IMG/VR virus record: IMGVR_UViG_3300036827_000193
Span: 17,388 to 81,387 of that record
Length of the DNA: 64,000 nt
Source: a virus
Direction: 5' to 3' (one strand)
This document shows positions 1-11,700 of the stretch, piece after piece; the stretch's first letter is position 1, and every line of letters starts with the position of its first letter. The translations under genes were made by a program, and so were the position numbers. The notes beneath the pieces were generated by a model. That model saw nothing but the letters and a program-made list of their open reading frames with translations. It was not told the DNA's origin and made no database searches.

Positions 1-1033
1 GGTTGGCCTTGTCGACCGCGCCCTGTGCGGTGTCGAGCAGGCCGAGACGCTCGGCGCCGGCGCCGGCGCCAAGGAGGCCGCCGAACCACATCTTGAGCTT
101 GCCGATGAGGCCGGCCTGGTCGGAGGCGGCGATGGTGCGCGATCCCGCGGCGCGCAGATCCTTCACGGTCGCCTGGGCGCGCTCCGGCGCGACCTCGCGC
201 GGGGCGGCGGTGTCCATGGCCTCGATCGTCGCCGGGTCGAGCTCGCCGTTGACCGGCAGCCCCTCATGGGCCTGGAATGCGGCCGTGGCGCCCTTGGCGC
301 GGGTGTCCATCTCGTCGGTCGGCATGCCGACCTCGGCGTAGCCGAGCTTGCGCAGCTTCTCCTGCGCCGCCGCAACGACCGGCTTGGGCTGGGCCGCCGG
401 CGCCGATGTCGGCGCCGTGGCCGCCGCCGCGAGCTTGCGGCTCCAGCGCGCCCATGCGGCGCGCAGCTTGACGTCGTACTGGTTGGCGGCATAGCCGGCG
501 CCATTGTACTTGCGTGCCGCCGTCGACCATTCGTGCTTGTTGAGCGCGTCGGCGACGCCGGAATGCTTGAGCTCGCGCACCATGCAGTCGATCTGCGCGG
601 CAACGCCGCCATCGACCATGTGGTCGATCATGGCGATGGCGTTGGCGAAGCCGAGTTCTTCGGCGAGGTTGCCCATGGTCTGCCCGATGCCCCACGAGCA
701 CGACCGATCGGCGCATTCCTCGTCGACGCCGCGCGCCCGGGCGATCAGGTCAAGGCGCATCGCGGAGGTGCGCTCGTCCTTGTACTGCGTCGCCTTCGAC
801 CAGTGCGGGATGGCGAGGCCCTTGGCGCAGGCAATGGCGAGCTTGGCCTTCGAGCGCTTTGATAATTCGCGGTAGAAGATATGCCGCTCGAACAGGAACG
901 CCGGCGTGCGGCCGTCCTGCTCGAAGGTCTTGCCGCCGGTTTCGACCTCGGCGATGGCAAGCAGCGCCGCCGGCTCGATCGCATTGGCGGTGGCCGCAGC
1001 CGTCAGGTCGCGGATCAGGCTTTCGGAAAACAT
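1..1033 (-). CDS. Endolysin: N-acetylmuramidase with C-terminal peptidoglycan-binding domain (3' end cut by window)
   Basis: The reading frame opens with ATG at 1033 and runs off the left edge without a stop, so the gene is partial. Residues 1-200 match the phage N-acetylmuramidase fold (DUF3380 family): a Glu at residue 31 in EVETGG, followed by the characteristic FLFERHIFY around residues 47-54. Residues 222-276 look like a PG_binding_1 three-helix domain (KLRKLGY, then AFQ and LPVNGELDPAT). A hydrophobic Gly/Ala-rich stretch follows near the cut end. It should cleave the glycan backbone of peptidoglycan during lysis. It lies 16 bp downstream of an exported small protein and an alpha/beta hydrolase, which suggests a lysis cassette. 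No signal peptide is visible, so holin-dependent release is likely; that is inference. Confidence 0.88.
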   Translation of the reverse strand, partial: MFSESLIRDLTAAATANAIEPAALLAIAEVETGGKTFEQDGRTPAFLFERHIFYRELSKRSKAKLAIACAKGLAIPHWSKATQYKDERTSAMRLDLIARARGVDEECADRSCSWGIGQTMGNLAEELGFANAIAMIDHMVDGGVAAQIDCMVRELKHSGVADALNKHEWSTAARKYNGAGYAANQYDVKLRAAWARWSRKLAAAATAPTSAPAAQPKPVVAAAQEKLRKLGYAEVGMPTDEMDTRAKGATAAFQAHEGLPVNGELDPATIEAMDTAAPREVAPERAQATVKDLRAAGSRTIAASDQAGLIGKLKMWFGGLLGAGAGAERLGLLDTAQGAVDKAN

Positions 1034-1049
1034 GGATACCCTCTTGTGT

Positions 1050-1355
1050 TCAGGATCGGTCGCCGTTGACGGCGCGCATCAGGTCTGGCGCCAGCTCGGC
1101 AGCGACCAGAACGGCCCGGCATATCTCGCCGCCGTCGCCCATCATGACGATGGCGCGCCGATCCATGAGGCGCACGATGACGACGGTGCGGTATTCAAAC
1201 TCGGTCGGTGGCGGCTGCGCATTGACCCAGGCGACGGCGCGCGCCGCCTCGATGGGCGAAAGCTGATCGAGCGTGTCGGCATGGCGGTCGTGCACGAACG
1301 GCAGCAGCGCCGACAGCAGCGGCACACACACGACTGCGGGCGGCGGCGGCGTCAT
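1050..1355 (-). CDS. Small exported or membrane-anchored protein in lysis cassette, unknown function
   Basis: This 101-residue protein starts with ATG overlapping the stop of the upstream hydrolase gene as ATGA, so the two are translationally coupled. The N-terminus is proline-rich and then hydrophobic (residues 8-20), compatible with a short signal or anchor. The rest is a small mixed alpha/beta protein with no family I recognise. Position between the hydrolase and the endolysin would fit a spanin-like or accessory lysis role, but no lipobox or long coiled coil is visible, so that is only a guess. Confidence 0.6.
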   Translation of the reverse strand: MTPPPPAVVCVPLLSALLPFVHDRHADTLDQLSPIEAARAVAWVNAQPPPTEFEYRTVVIVRLMDRRAIVMMGDGGEICRAVLVAAELAPDLMRAVNGDRS

Positions 1356-1867
1356 CGCCCGATCGCTGCGCCGACCACCCGCGCCTGCATGTGCGGATCG
1401 TTGGCGATCTGGATATGGCCGTAGCCGGGAGATGGGACGTTGCGGGCGCCGGTGATCTCGCCGCCAAGCACGCCGACGAAATTGGTTGACCGCACCCCGC
1501 GCGAGGCCACTGCGCCATTGCGCGGCGGATCGATGCTCACGGCGCGCACGTTGCGCACCCCGCAGGCGCGCGCGGCATCGGCGGCGCGTGTGGCGGCCGG
1601 GCCGCCCAGCGAATGGCCGATGAACACGATGGTGTCGTCGCGATGGCGGCAGGCGTCGGCCGCGAACGATCCTTCCTGCGTCCAGCTTCCGATGGTGACG
1701 ATGGCGCCGCGGGCGCGCAGCCGTGCGCCGAGGCTTGGCATTGCGGCCGGCGCGAACACCCAGCCGAGCAAACCATTCATCAGGTAGGCCCGGGTCGCGG
1801 CGTGGGCCTCGCTCGACAACAGCATGATGAGCACGGCGACGAGCGCCGCGCCGAGGCGCGTTCTCAT
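1352..1867 (-). CDS. Exported alpha/beta-hydrolase (lipase/esterase-like)
   Basis: This 171-residue protein starts with a clear signal peptide (residues 1-23, ending AHA). It carries the nucleophile elbow GHSLGG at 84-89, with Ser86 as probable nucleophile; Asp113 in SIDPP and His151 in GYGHIQ are plausible partners for a catalytic triad. It is short for a lipase, so it is a minimal hydrolase. It lies directly upstream of, and overlaps, the exported protein of the lysis cassette. By analogy with phage esterases that attack outer envelope lipids it may help disrupt the envelope, but the substrate cannot be read from sequence. A host-derived accessory (moron) gene is the alternative. Confidence 0.7.
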   Translation of the reverse strand: MRTRLGAALVAVLIMLLSSEAHAATRAYLMNGLLGWVFAPAAMPSLGARLRARGAIVTIGSWTQEGSFAADACRHRDDTIVFIGHSLGGPAATRAADAARACGVRNVRAVSIDPPRNGAVASRGVRSTNFVGVLGGEITGARNVPSPGYGHIQIANDPHMQARVVGAAIGR

Positions 1868-1898
1868 TTTGGGTTGTCCTGTTAGGGGATGGGCGCGC

Positions 1899-2294
1899 TT
1901 AGACGGCGCCGTTCTGCACGTAACAAAACGGCTGGTTGCTGTAGCTCAGGAAGATGATGATGTGCCCGGTCGGATTGCCCCGGTCGAATTTGATCTTGGC
2001 CTGCGGGACCGGGATGCGGGTGCCGATGTCGACGTGATGGCGATGCAACGGCTCGTCGGGCCGGTCATCGGTGACGACCGCGATCAGGCTGCCGTCGGGT
2101 GCGGTCTCGACCTGGTCGGCCCAGTAGCCGTCGGCCTCCCCGCAGCACGACACTGTCGGATTGTCCGGCTGCATCAGCGTCGCGTACCAGTCCCGCACGA
2201 TATCGGACTGATTGCTCCACTGCCCGTAATCGCGCGCCGATGCCGGCGCCAACGCGAACAGGCACAGCACCGCCATGGCGATCAGGTGTCGCAT
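1899..2294 (-). CDS. Conserved exported protein, unknown function
   Basis: About 131 residues starting with a signal peptide that ends at a PASA cleavage-like site. I chose ATG 2294 because GGAGA lies five bases upstream; an ATG at 2306 is in frame but lacks a good ribosome site. The mature part has paired cysteines (SCCGEADGY), many aromatic residues and an HRHH segment. Similar exported proteins are frequent in Bradyrhizobium and its phages, though no function is established. It lies just upstream of the hydrolase-lysis group and is read in the same direction. Confidence 0.65.
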   Translation of the reverse strand: MRHLIAMAVLCLFALAPASARDYGQWSNQSDIVRDWYATLMQPDNPTVSCCGEADGYWADQVETAPDGSLIAVVTDDRPDEPLHRHHVDIGTRIPVPQAKIKFDRGNPTGHIIIFLSYSNQPFCYVQNGAV

Positions 2295-2349
2295 TGTCGT
2301 CTCCATTGAAGATGATGCCGGGGACTGTTAGCGTCCCGGCTCGATCGAG

Positions 2350-2700
2350 GTGCCCATGGTCAAGACAGCGCTTGCGGCGTTCTTTGCCGCGCTCGTTTCA
2401 ACCGGCGCCCTGGCGCAGGACCAGGCCACGGCGTATTGCCGCGGCATCGGCGCGCGGCCGAACAGCGCCGATGACCGCGAATGCCGGCTGCTGGTGGCGC
2501 AGTTCTATTCCGGCGATCCGTTCTATGCCGCGCTGGCGCGCGCGCAACTGTGGCGGCTGCAACACCGCATGATCGAGCGGCAGCGCGAGCGCGAGGCGCC
2601 ACCCGACTTCTCGCAATACGGCACCACCGCCGCTCCTTCCGCGCAACAGCGCCCGGGGACGAGTTGCGTTGTGGTGGGCAACCTTATCGACTGCGATTGA
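2350..2700 (+). CDS. Small exported protein carrying a DFSQYG motif
   Basis: This is one of the few plus-strand genes in the structural half. It starts GTG at 2350 or ATG at 2356; the signal peptide is clear and ends near GALAQ. The mature protein has four cysteines and a C-terminal PPDFSQYG segment. The same short motif occurs in the N-terminus of the giant polyvalent protein and three times in the transglycosylase. Its stop abuts the stop of the convergent giant gene at 2701. Opposite orientation and an export signal suggest a moron-type gene, yet the shared motif ties it to the virion genes. Confidence 0.6.
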   Translation: MPMVKTALAAFFAALVSTGALAQDQATAYCRGIGARPNSADDRECRLLVAQFYSGDPFYAALARAQLWRLQHRMIERQREREAPPDFSQYGTTAAPSAQQRPGTSCVVVGNLIDCD

Positions 2701-5700
2701 TCACATCGCGCCGGCGGGAAGAGCACCGGCCGGAATTGCCGGCAGATGGACCTGCCGGTTGACCTCATTCTTCACCGTCTGGTGGGCTTTTGGCCAATAA
2801 CGGTTGCGCTCGTCCTTGCTGGCCTGGAGCAGGATTGCCTTCTGGTCCTCGTTCGGCAGCCGCGAGAACAGATAGATGTCGGTCGGAACGACGCCGACGT
2901 TTTGCATGTAGCCCGGCTTGAGGCCCAGCGCCTTGCCGCGCTGGTAGGCGTCCTGCAGGGCCTTGCTGTCGTGGTCGCGCTTGGCGATGAGGATGGCGCT
3001 GCGCACCGCCATCTTTTCTTCGGTGCCCTGGGCCTGCTCTTCCGGGCGGCTCGTCGGTGCGACATGCTCGCGGTACAGATAGCTGATGCGGTTCTGGATC
3101 GGCGACTTCTCGACATAGGCCGGTGCCGGGCCGAAGCCCAGCACGCTCATGCCGACGCCCTTGGCCTTGAGCGCATCGAGATATTGTTCCGGGTGCCGGA
3201 TTGCTTCGGCGGCGGACGGGAATGGCTTGCCGGACAACTCGGCCGCATGCTTGGCGCCCGACACCGACATCGGGTTGGTCTGGTCGCCGAAGAAGTGCTT
3301 CACGCCCTGCCAGACCTGCTGGTAGATCGGCGCGTTCTCGTCCCAGATGTTGTAGCCGTAATAATCGCGGTTGGTGAGGAGCTCGTGGAACGGCTCGAAC
3401 ATGAGCTTGTTCCACAGCATCTCGCCGGCGCCCGAGAGCCAGTTGCCGCCGCGCTCCTGCACGTGCTTGAGCAGCATCGGGACTTCGCGAAGGTAGAACA
3501 TGGTCGTGTAGCGGCGCGGCGAGCCATCCGGGTTTTCCCCGCCGGCTCTCGGAAACACATAATCGATACCCTCCGGCTGCTTGCCGGTGAAAAGGTTTGT
3601 CATTATCCCGGCAATGAGGGCGGCGGTGCCGACATAGGCCAGCACGAACGGGATCTTGTTGGTCGCATCACGCGTGACGGCGCGCCCGGCGCTCGGCTTG
3701 AAGGGCGGCAGAAGCCCCGCCGTTCGCGTGCCTGCTTCCAGCGTCGCGCCACCAAACTCGCGCACGAAGCCCAGGTTCCAGCCGAGCGAGAGGAACGAGC
3801 CGATCGCCGCGTCCTTCGTGGTCCGGTTCCAGAACAGCGTGCCGTAGCTCATCTCGCCATAGCGGTTGTCGATCGACTTTGCGATTGCGCGCAGCGCGAT
3901 GCGCCGATTGGTGTCGTCGGCCAAAAGTCCCGGGCGGCGCTTGAGCAGCGATGCCGCCTGATCGAGATAGGCCGCGGCCTTGAGCGCGGGGATCCATTTT
4001 TCGAACAGCGGGGCCTGCAGCACCTCGATCGGCCGGCGCATCGCCGCGGACACCGCCTTGCGCCAGTCCGAAGCGCCGGCCTCGCCACGCAGCACCTTGC
4101 GCCACGCGACCGCCAATTGACGCCTGGCGGCAATCTTCAATTGCTCGGACAGTTGCGGCACAAATCCGCCGTCCGTCATCAGCGCGACGACCGCCTTGTC
4201 CTGTGGCGTTTGCTGCGAGGGCCGCTTTGCCCAAGCCGCGCGGGCCTTGGCGCCCTTGCGGTAGTGGATCATGCCGAGCGTCGGGATCGTGCCGACGCCC
4301 TCTGCGGCAGCCTTGAGCGCCGCCGGCAGGTCGTGGCCCTTGGCGAGATCGTCCCATGCGCGCGCGAGCGAGTTTGCCTGGTCGATGTGCAGCACGTGCA
4401 GCGGGTGGAACGCCGAGAGCGCGAGCTTGATCGGCACCCAGGCATTCTTCAACGCCATCCATCCGCGGAACATCGAGCCGCCGACATGCTCGGCCTGCCA
4501 AAGCCCCTTGGCTTCGACGCCGTTCTGCCACAACTTCTGCACGTCGGGCACGATCACCCATTGCTGGCGATCGGGCGCATTGATGGCGCGCCAGCCGCGG
4601 CGCACCAATTGCTCGCCGCCCTGCTTGCCCTCCCAGGCAAGTCCCATGTCCTTGAGCTGGTAGAGCAGCTCCATGCGCTGGCGCATGTCGACGCCCGACA
4701 GCAGGCGGTGCACCACAATATCGACGGGGTTCGTGAAGCGAAGCTTGAGGCCCGCAGCCAGGCCTTCGGAAATGTAATCGTAGGTCCGCTTCTTCTGGAA
4801 CCAGGTCGGCCCGACCTGGGCGCTGCGCGTCTCCGAAAAAGCGCGCCACTCGTCGGGCTGTTCCCAGATGTGCGGGAAATAGTCGTCCACGAATGCTGCG
4901 CGCGAACCGTAGCGCTGCTCCTCGGCCCAGTTGGCATCGAGGATGCGCCGGTAGCGCCGCGCCATGTCGGCTTGCGTTGCGTCGGCCGGCGTATTGTTGC
5001 TCTCGACATCATCGAGAAAGCGGATGCGCTCGGCGTCGCCGCGCTTGTTCCAGTAATTCCACTGGCTCTCGCTTTGGCGGACGACGGCGTCTTTTTCCTG
5101 CGCCTGGCGCGCCTTGTAGCGGGCAAACAGCGGATCGGCCTCGAGCGCGCGGTCGCTGACAAGTTCGGGCTGGAATGCGGAGGTCCAGAAGTCCTTGAAC
5201 ACCTTGATGGTGCGGATCGGGTCGCCCATCGCGCCGAGTGTGTAGTGGCGGCCCTCTTCGGCAAGTCCTGTGCCGGCAAGTTCTGTGCCGGCAAGTTCTG
5301 CGTCGCCAAGCCCTACGCCGTGCGCGGCTCGCGCCGCTTGCGCTCGATCATCTGCTCCGCCGACGCGATCATGTCCTGGCGCAGCAACGTGTCCTGCGGC
5401 AACTTCCGCAGTTCGTGCAAATGATGCTCCCAGGTCGCCAGCGTGTCGAAGGCTCCCGGCGGATCGATCATCTGGAAGTTCGTCTGGGCCATGAACAGTC
5501 CCTCTCGCGGCATGGGCCGCCAATTCAATGTAGGCGCCGAGCCCAAGCTTCTCAATATCGTCGCCGAACGTGCTGTTCGAGCGGTAATCGATGATGCCGG
5601 CGCGGTGCAGCGCTACCGCGACGGCGTGCGGCAGCAGCGCGTTGGCGGTATCGCGATCGATTCGCCCCGACAACAACGCCGTGTTGATGATGTCGTAGAG

Positions 5701-8700
5701 CTTGTTCTGGACCGCCTCGTGGGCGGCGTAGAGGTATTTCGCCGCCGTAACCGGATCGAAGCGGCGCAGCGCTGCGCGTGCTGACGGTGTCAGTTCGGCG
5801 CGCGCGACATGGCCGCCATGGCCGTGCGCCCAGACCGCATGCAGGCCGGGCAGTCCGAGAAACCCGATATCGGGGCCGCTCAAGGTGCCATCGCGCGGGT
5901 GATTGTGGTGGATGACGATCGCGTTACGCGGATCGCTCGCGATCGCGAAGAGCTTGAGGTCTTGACCGGTGTTGCCAGGACCGCCGCGGGTGTGCGCCAC
6001 GACCTTGCCGTTCTGGTCGACCGCGACAAGATGTTCCAAGCCGGTAGCGATGCCCTGCCTGAGGACGTGGCGCTGTGCCCAGTCGCCGGCGAGCATGTGC
6101 TGGGGGATGGCGATCGGGCCGAGATCGTGCGCCGTGACCTTTGCGGGCTTGGTCTCGCCGGGCTGGAACAGGGCGAAGCCCTGCCCGGTTGCGGCCTGGC
6201 GCAGCGCTGGGGCGATGTCCAGGGTGTGGACGGTGTGCCCCGGATATTTGCTTTTATCCTGCTCCAGAACCAACCCGCGACTTAGATCATTTTGGAAATC
6301 GGCCGGTACTGTTGGCAATTTCCCTTGCCCGACTTTGCCGCCGTACTTCTTGACCAGCTTGTTCGCGGTCTTGGGCAGGATGTCGTCGTAGAAGCCGCGC
6401 ATGCCTTCGCCGCCGACCTTGAGGTCGAGGCCCGAGAGCGTCCTTCGGCCTTTGTCGGTGCCATAAAATCCCGAAGGCTTGCCCTCGCCGGCAGCGATGC
6501 GCGCCGCAACGTCCTTGCCGACGTGGTCGGGCAAGTCCTTTTCCGGAACGCCTTCTGCAATGCGGGTGTTGTCACTACGGCCCTTGAGACGAGCATCGAT
6601 CGTGTAGTGTCCGTCCGCGCCCTTGATGTAGTGCAGGTCGTCGATCTGCTTGCTCAGGTCGTAGCGATCCGCCTGCACATCTCCCGGCGTCCATGCAATC
6701 TTGTCGTAGCCGTGCTCTGCGGCGTAGCGGATGATCCGCTTCAGCGAGAGTTCGGGCCATGTGGTTTTGAACGGGGCGTCGGGGACGCGGGTTCCTTGTT
6801 CGTAGTCCCCATGGATTTTTGCGGAGCGCTGATAATTGTCGACAGCCTCTGCCCGCGCCACGTCTACCGTGTCGCCCCAGCCGGGCCGCTCCGAGCCGTC
6901 CGGCAATGCGAACCAGTGCTTGCCATGATCGCCGTCGGTGCGCACAAACTTGAAATCGCTGTCCGTAAACAGTTTTTGCGGCGGCTGCTTGTAGCCCTTT
7001 TTCTTCCCCGCCTGGTGCCAGTCGCTCTGCACTTCCTCGATGAACAGCGTTTTCTTGCCGTCGATGGTGCGGTCGTTGAAACGGATGTGGGCGAGGACGT
7101 TGGGCTCGTCGAAGTGGGGGGAACGGAAATCTTGATTGGCGGAAGGGGGGCGGTATTCGCGGTCAAACTGCGCGTACCTCTCACGCTCAGCGGGGGACAT
7201 GGCAGCCAGCGTATCATCAGTGCCGGTCGTGCCGTATTTACGGCGCATCTCCATCTCGAAGTCATGCCACGCATCGACTTGCGCGTTGCGCGACGCTTCT
7301 TCACCCGGCAACTTCTCCGGCAGCGTCAGCAGCAGCTCGCGGTAGTTCTCGCCGCCCGGCAGTGTGTACTGCCTGTATTGCGTACCGCCGATGTCGCCAC
7401 CGATTTCTCGCGCAAGATCGGCAACCGCGCCCTCAAAGGACTCGTGATCGCCAAGCATGGTGCCGCGGACAAACGCGGCGTATCCGGTCAGCTCTCCGTT
7501 CTTGTCGTGATAAACATCGATGCCCGTCCCCGTCGACCGGCCAGGCAAGGTCAGTTGCGTGGTCGTCCCGCCTTCATCGTTTTCGACTGGCTCGCCTTGT
7601 GTCCAGTCCTCGATGTCTGACGGCGGTTGCGCGTCGCTTTTCTCCACTTCGCGCACTTCGACCTGATGCGCGCGGACGTAATCGTGCACTTCGGCTTTCG
7701 TCACCGCGCCCTTGTGCTCGCGTAGCCAGTGCTCAAGGCCGAGCCATTCGATCTCCTCGGGCTTGACGCCCGGCGCATTCCTGATGGTGCCGAGCCAATG
7801 GTTCGGCGCCGCCTTGTCCTGCTTGACCGCGGCGACGGCGCGCTCCACTGCGGAGTAGAAGGCTGGCGCATGGCCGAAGGCGTCTTCGCTCTCGGCCAAG
7901 GCAAAGCCGTGTCCCGCCGGTCGCGCCTCTATCGTCTCGAACAAGTGGTCATAGGCCGCTCGGATGCCTTGGTCCCGCATCTCGTCGGCGGTTGGATAAG
8001 CACCACCGGCCGTGTCGATGTTGGCAAGGTAGTCGTTGGCTGCGCCTTTGTCGGCAAGCCGATCGACAATATATCGTTCAAATGAACGGGCGGCCTTCTC
8101 GATGGTCGTGTTCCAGTACGGCTTGGCACGAACCTTGTCGAATTTCGCCGCGCGATCCGCAAAGCCGCCTTTTTGCAGACTGGCCTCGACATTCTTCCAC
8201 GCTTGATAGACCTCGTGACGAACCGGGCCACCGTCGCGGCGGCGCTCGCTGATGTATCCGCTGGCCTGATCCTGCCGCGCGAAGTAGTTATCGAGCGCGT
8301 GCAGCCATTCGTGCGCGAGGGAGCCAGGGCCGCCGCCCTTTGTCAGATTGATGACGACTTGGCCCGGCTCGTAGTGGGCCGATGCCGCATCGCGTCCGCC
8401 ATGGCCGCGAGCGCCGAAGGCAAGCCCGAGCTCGCCGTTCAACGACAATGCCTGGGGCGGAACGCCGACGACATCGGCAAGGTCCATCAGCGCGTCAAAG
8501 GCGCGGTTAAGGTCGGCTTGTCGGCGTTGCCCTTCGACATAATTGCCGAACTGAACCCCGCGGAAGCCGAACGCGCCTGAGAACATTTCCGGGGTGACGT
8601 CGCCCTCGCGCAAGGCCTCGCCGCTGCGCGGTCGGTTTTCCGTGCCGCGCATGTTCGGACCCTTGCGCAGTGCGTCGATGGCCGCCTGCAGGTCGTCCCG

Positions 8701-11700
8701 GTTCTCTTGCAGATATTCTCGCGCAGCCTGCGGTGTTTCAAAGCCGGCCTTCAGCCTTATGACCGTGCTGCGTACCTTAAAACCGAGGAATGCGCCCTTG
8801 GTCTCTCGATCGCGATAAATGCCGACATCGGTATATTTGGACCGCTCCCCGGCCCCCTCGGTGGGCTTTTCTGCCAGGTCGTGAGCGATGATCTTTTTCG
8901 CCAGCGCAACCGCGTCCTCTGGATTGTCGCGATAGGTATACGGGTTGGCGGGGTCGTTACTAAATGGATCGCGCGCGCTGCGACGGTCTGGTGATTCCAA
9001 AAACCAGAACGACTTGGATGGCGAATATCGCTGTCCGTTGAGTATCGAATAGTGACCGGAGTTGACCCGGTAACGCGCGGCCCTTGGCAGATCGGCCGGC
9101 GCAATGTCCTCGATCGCTTTCGCCGTCAGCGGCAGAGTTTGCAGTGCGTAGTTTCCACGCGCTGCCTGCTCAAGCTTGGCGACATCGATCTCGCCGTCCA
9201 GGAGCTGGCGAGCGAAGGTGCGCAGCGTCTCCACCTGTTCAGCCCACCGTTTCGCCTTCCCGGCGACCCGCGGCCGGTTCGGGATCATGTCGCGCATGAT
9301 GGCGATGTGCGAAAGCACGCGCGCGTCGACACCGGCGGCGGCCAGCTTTTCGTAGTCTGGCTGCGGAAACGATTTTGACAGCGGCACCGCTGCGACATCG
9401 AACTTCTCGCGCAGCGAATCGCGAAAGCCCGCAAATGTTTCCTTGCGTGCGCCGCCGATCTTCTCGCCGAAATCCTCGACCTTGGCGACCTTCTCAGGGG
9501 CCGATGTTCTTGTTTCCGATTTGGCGCCGGGCGCGGAATCAGAAGGCCCGGCTGCCCGGGCCTGTGCTGCTTCCGTGTCTGCTGGTTTGTCCGCGGGCTC
9601 GGGCGGTTGCGATGTCAAAACGGGTGGCAGCGCCTTGGCGGGCTTTCGCGCCAGGTCGACAAGATCGGTTTGTTTGCTCTCATCGCCGAACAGCCCTTCA
9701 TCCGCCGGCTTCTGTACTGCCTTCGGCTTCAGGCTTCGGTCGGCGGCTCGCTGGGCGCGCTCGGCGTCTGAGATTTGCTCGGCACCAGGGAGGACGTGCT
9801 GCTGTCCTGCGGCTGTTCGCTCTGTGACAGGTTGAGTTCGTTCACCTGATCGCTTTCCGCCTTGGGCGCGTACTTCTCCGCGTCCCGGTCCTGCGCTCGC
9901 GCCAGCGCCAGATGCAACCCCGCCAGCTTGTGCGCGCTGTGCCGCTTCTTCAACGGCAGGTTCGGTGCGCTCTGGCGCAGGCTTTTCGCCATGCCTCGGT
10001 GGGTGTCGCTCGTCAAGCGCATTGAACACTTCCTCTCCGGCAAGGATACCCTCGACTTTGTCCCGGTGCAATTCATCCGCGATCATGTCCTCATCGCGGG
10101 CATATTGCATGATGACCGATTCGAGGGCGTCCAGCGGGTCCTCGCCGCGGTCGAGCATCCGCTCCATAGCGTCAAACCGCAGCGCCTCTGGCACACTATC
10201 GAGTGGGATTTTCTGTTCTTTCAGCGCGGCATCGAAGATCGGGCGCTGGGTTTCGATCTCTTGCTTGCGCCGTGCGTTGTCCTGCCGGACGCTGGTGCCT
10301 TGGGCGCGAAGTTTTTCTTCCGTGGTCTTGTAGGTCGGCCAAGGCGACCCGCGTCCCTCGTCGCGCATCCTTTGTGCGCGGGCGCGATAGGCCTCCTGAT
10401 TCGCGATCATGCCGCCAAATGGCTTGCCGCCGCTTACGGCATCTTTGGCAGCCCGGGCAGGCTTGTGTTCAACAGCGGCTTCGGCGCCGCCGCCAGTCCG
10501 CCCGTCATCGGCTTCGGCAGTGCGTTCCCCGCCGGCGGTGTCACCCCCAGCGCCGGCCCCTGTCGCGGGATGACCGGTTGCGGCGGCTTGAGGCTCGCGC
10601 CCGGTGCCTTCACCGCGAGCGGGCTCTTGGGGCCGAGCAGGTTCTTCAGGCCGTGCAGCTTCAACGCCGCCTTGATCGACAGCTTGCGCGCCCGCGGCAG
10701 TCGCCCGATCAGTTGTGGCGCCTGATGCCGCAGCGCCCAGCCCGCGTTCAGACCCGTCGCGGGCTTCCAGTAGCTCGGTTGTTGCTTCATCGCCGATGTC
10801 CTTCGCGATCTCGTCGCGGCTCATGTGACCGTCTTCGACCAGCGAGCGCACCACGGCCGTGGTGAAGGCATCATCCGGTGGCGCGCCTTCGTTGGCGTGG
10901 ATCTCGGCGGCGCGAACTATATCGGCTGGCCGTACGGTGTCCGGGTCGACGCCGGCGGCGCGCAGCGTGTCCTCGATGGCCTGGTGGTGCTCGGGGCCCG
11001 CTTCGGGGGCGGCTCCAGCCCGTTCGCCGGAAATTGGAGTAGTCTTGGCGGTGGGTTCCGGCTCCGCCCTTACATTATTAGTAGGCGAGCCATGCGCGGT
11101 TCCCGCTTCGGTCCCGGCCGCTTGCATGGCGGGTGCGGTTTCCGGCGGGGTTTCCGGCGGGTTTTCCGCCGCCATCGCCTCGGAGGCCGCAGCCTTGGTG
11201 TTGCCGGTCTTGAGCCAGTCCTTGAACTCGCCGACCGGCATCGCCCGCATGCCGCCGATGTGCTGGGGCTTCTTCGAGCTGGTGCCGAGATAGGCCTGGA
11301 TGGCTTCGGAGGGGCCATCGAACCCGATCATCGCCTTGTGCTGGCGGAACGCGCCGGTCGCCTCGTCCTTCTCGTCGAGCACATAGACGGTCGGACGCTG
11401 CGGGTTTGGTCCCATGAAGACGTCGACGTGCATGCCGTCGGCGCCTTCGGTGCCTTTTACATAGCCATAAGGTACCGAGTGGGTGGTCTGCCACGCCTCA
11501 CCGGTTTCCGGATTGGTACCGCGGCGCACGCCGCCGGCCGGCGCCTCGATCGTGATGTCGAGACCGTTCCAGCGCATGTGGCCGCGTTGGACATTGTTGG
11601 CTTCACCTTGCTCCGGTGAGTGATCCTGGTCGGCGACGGATGCGGCGCGCGCGACGTCATCGGCGGTCTTGACCTCGACCGGCGCCTCGCGCGTGCCTTC

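Noticed and set aside
2746-5424. Long plus-strand open frame of about 890 codons opposite the giant gene
   Set aside because: It is antisense to clear coding sequence, has no ribosome site or natural protein character, and arises because the GC-rich minus-strand codons leave few stops on the other strand.
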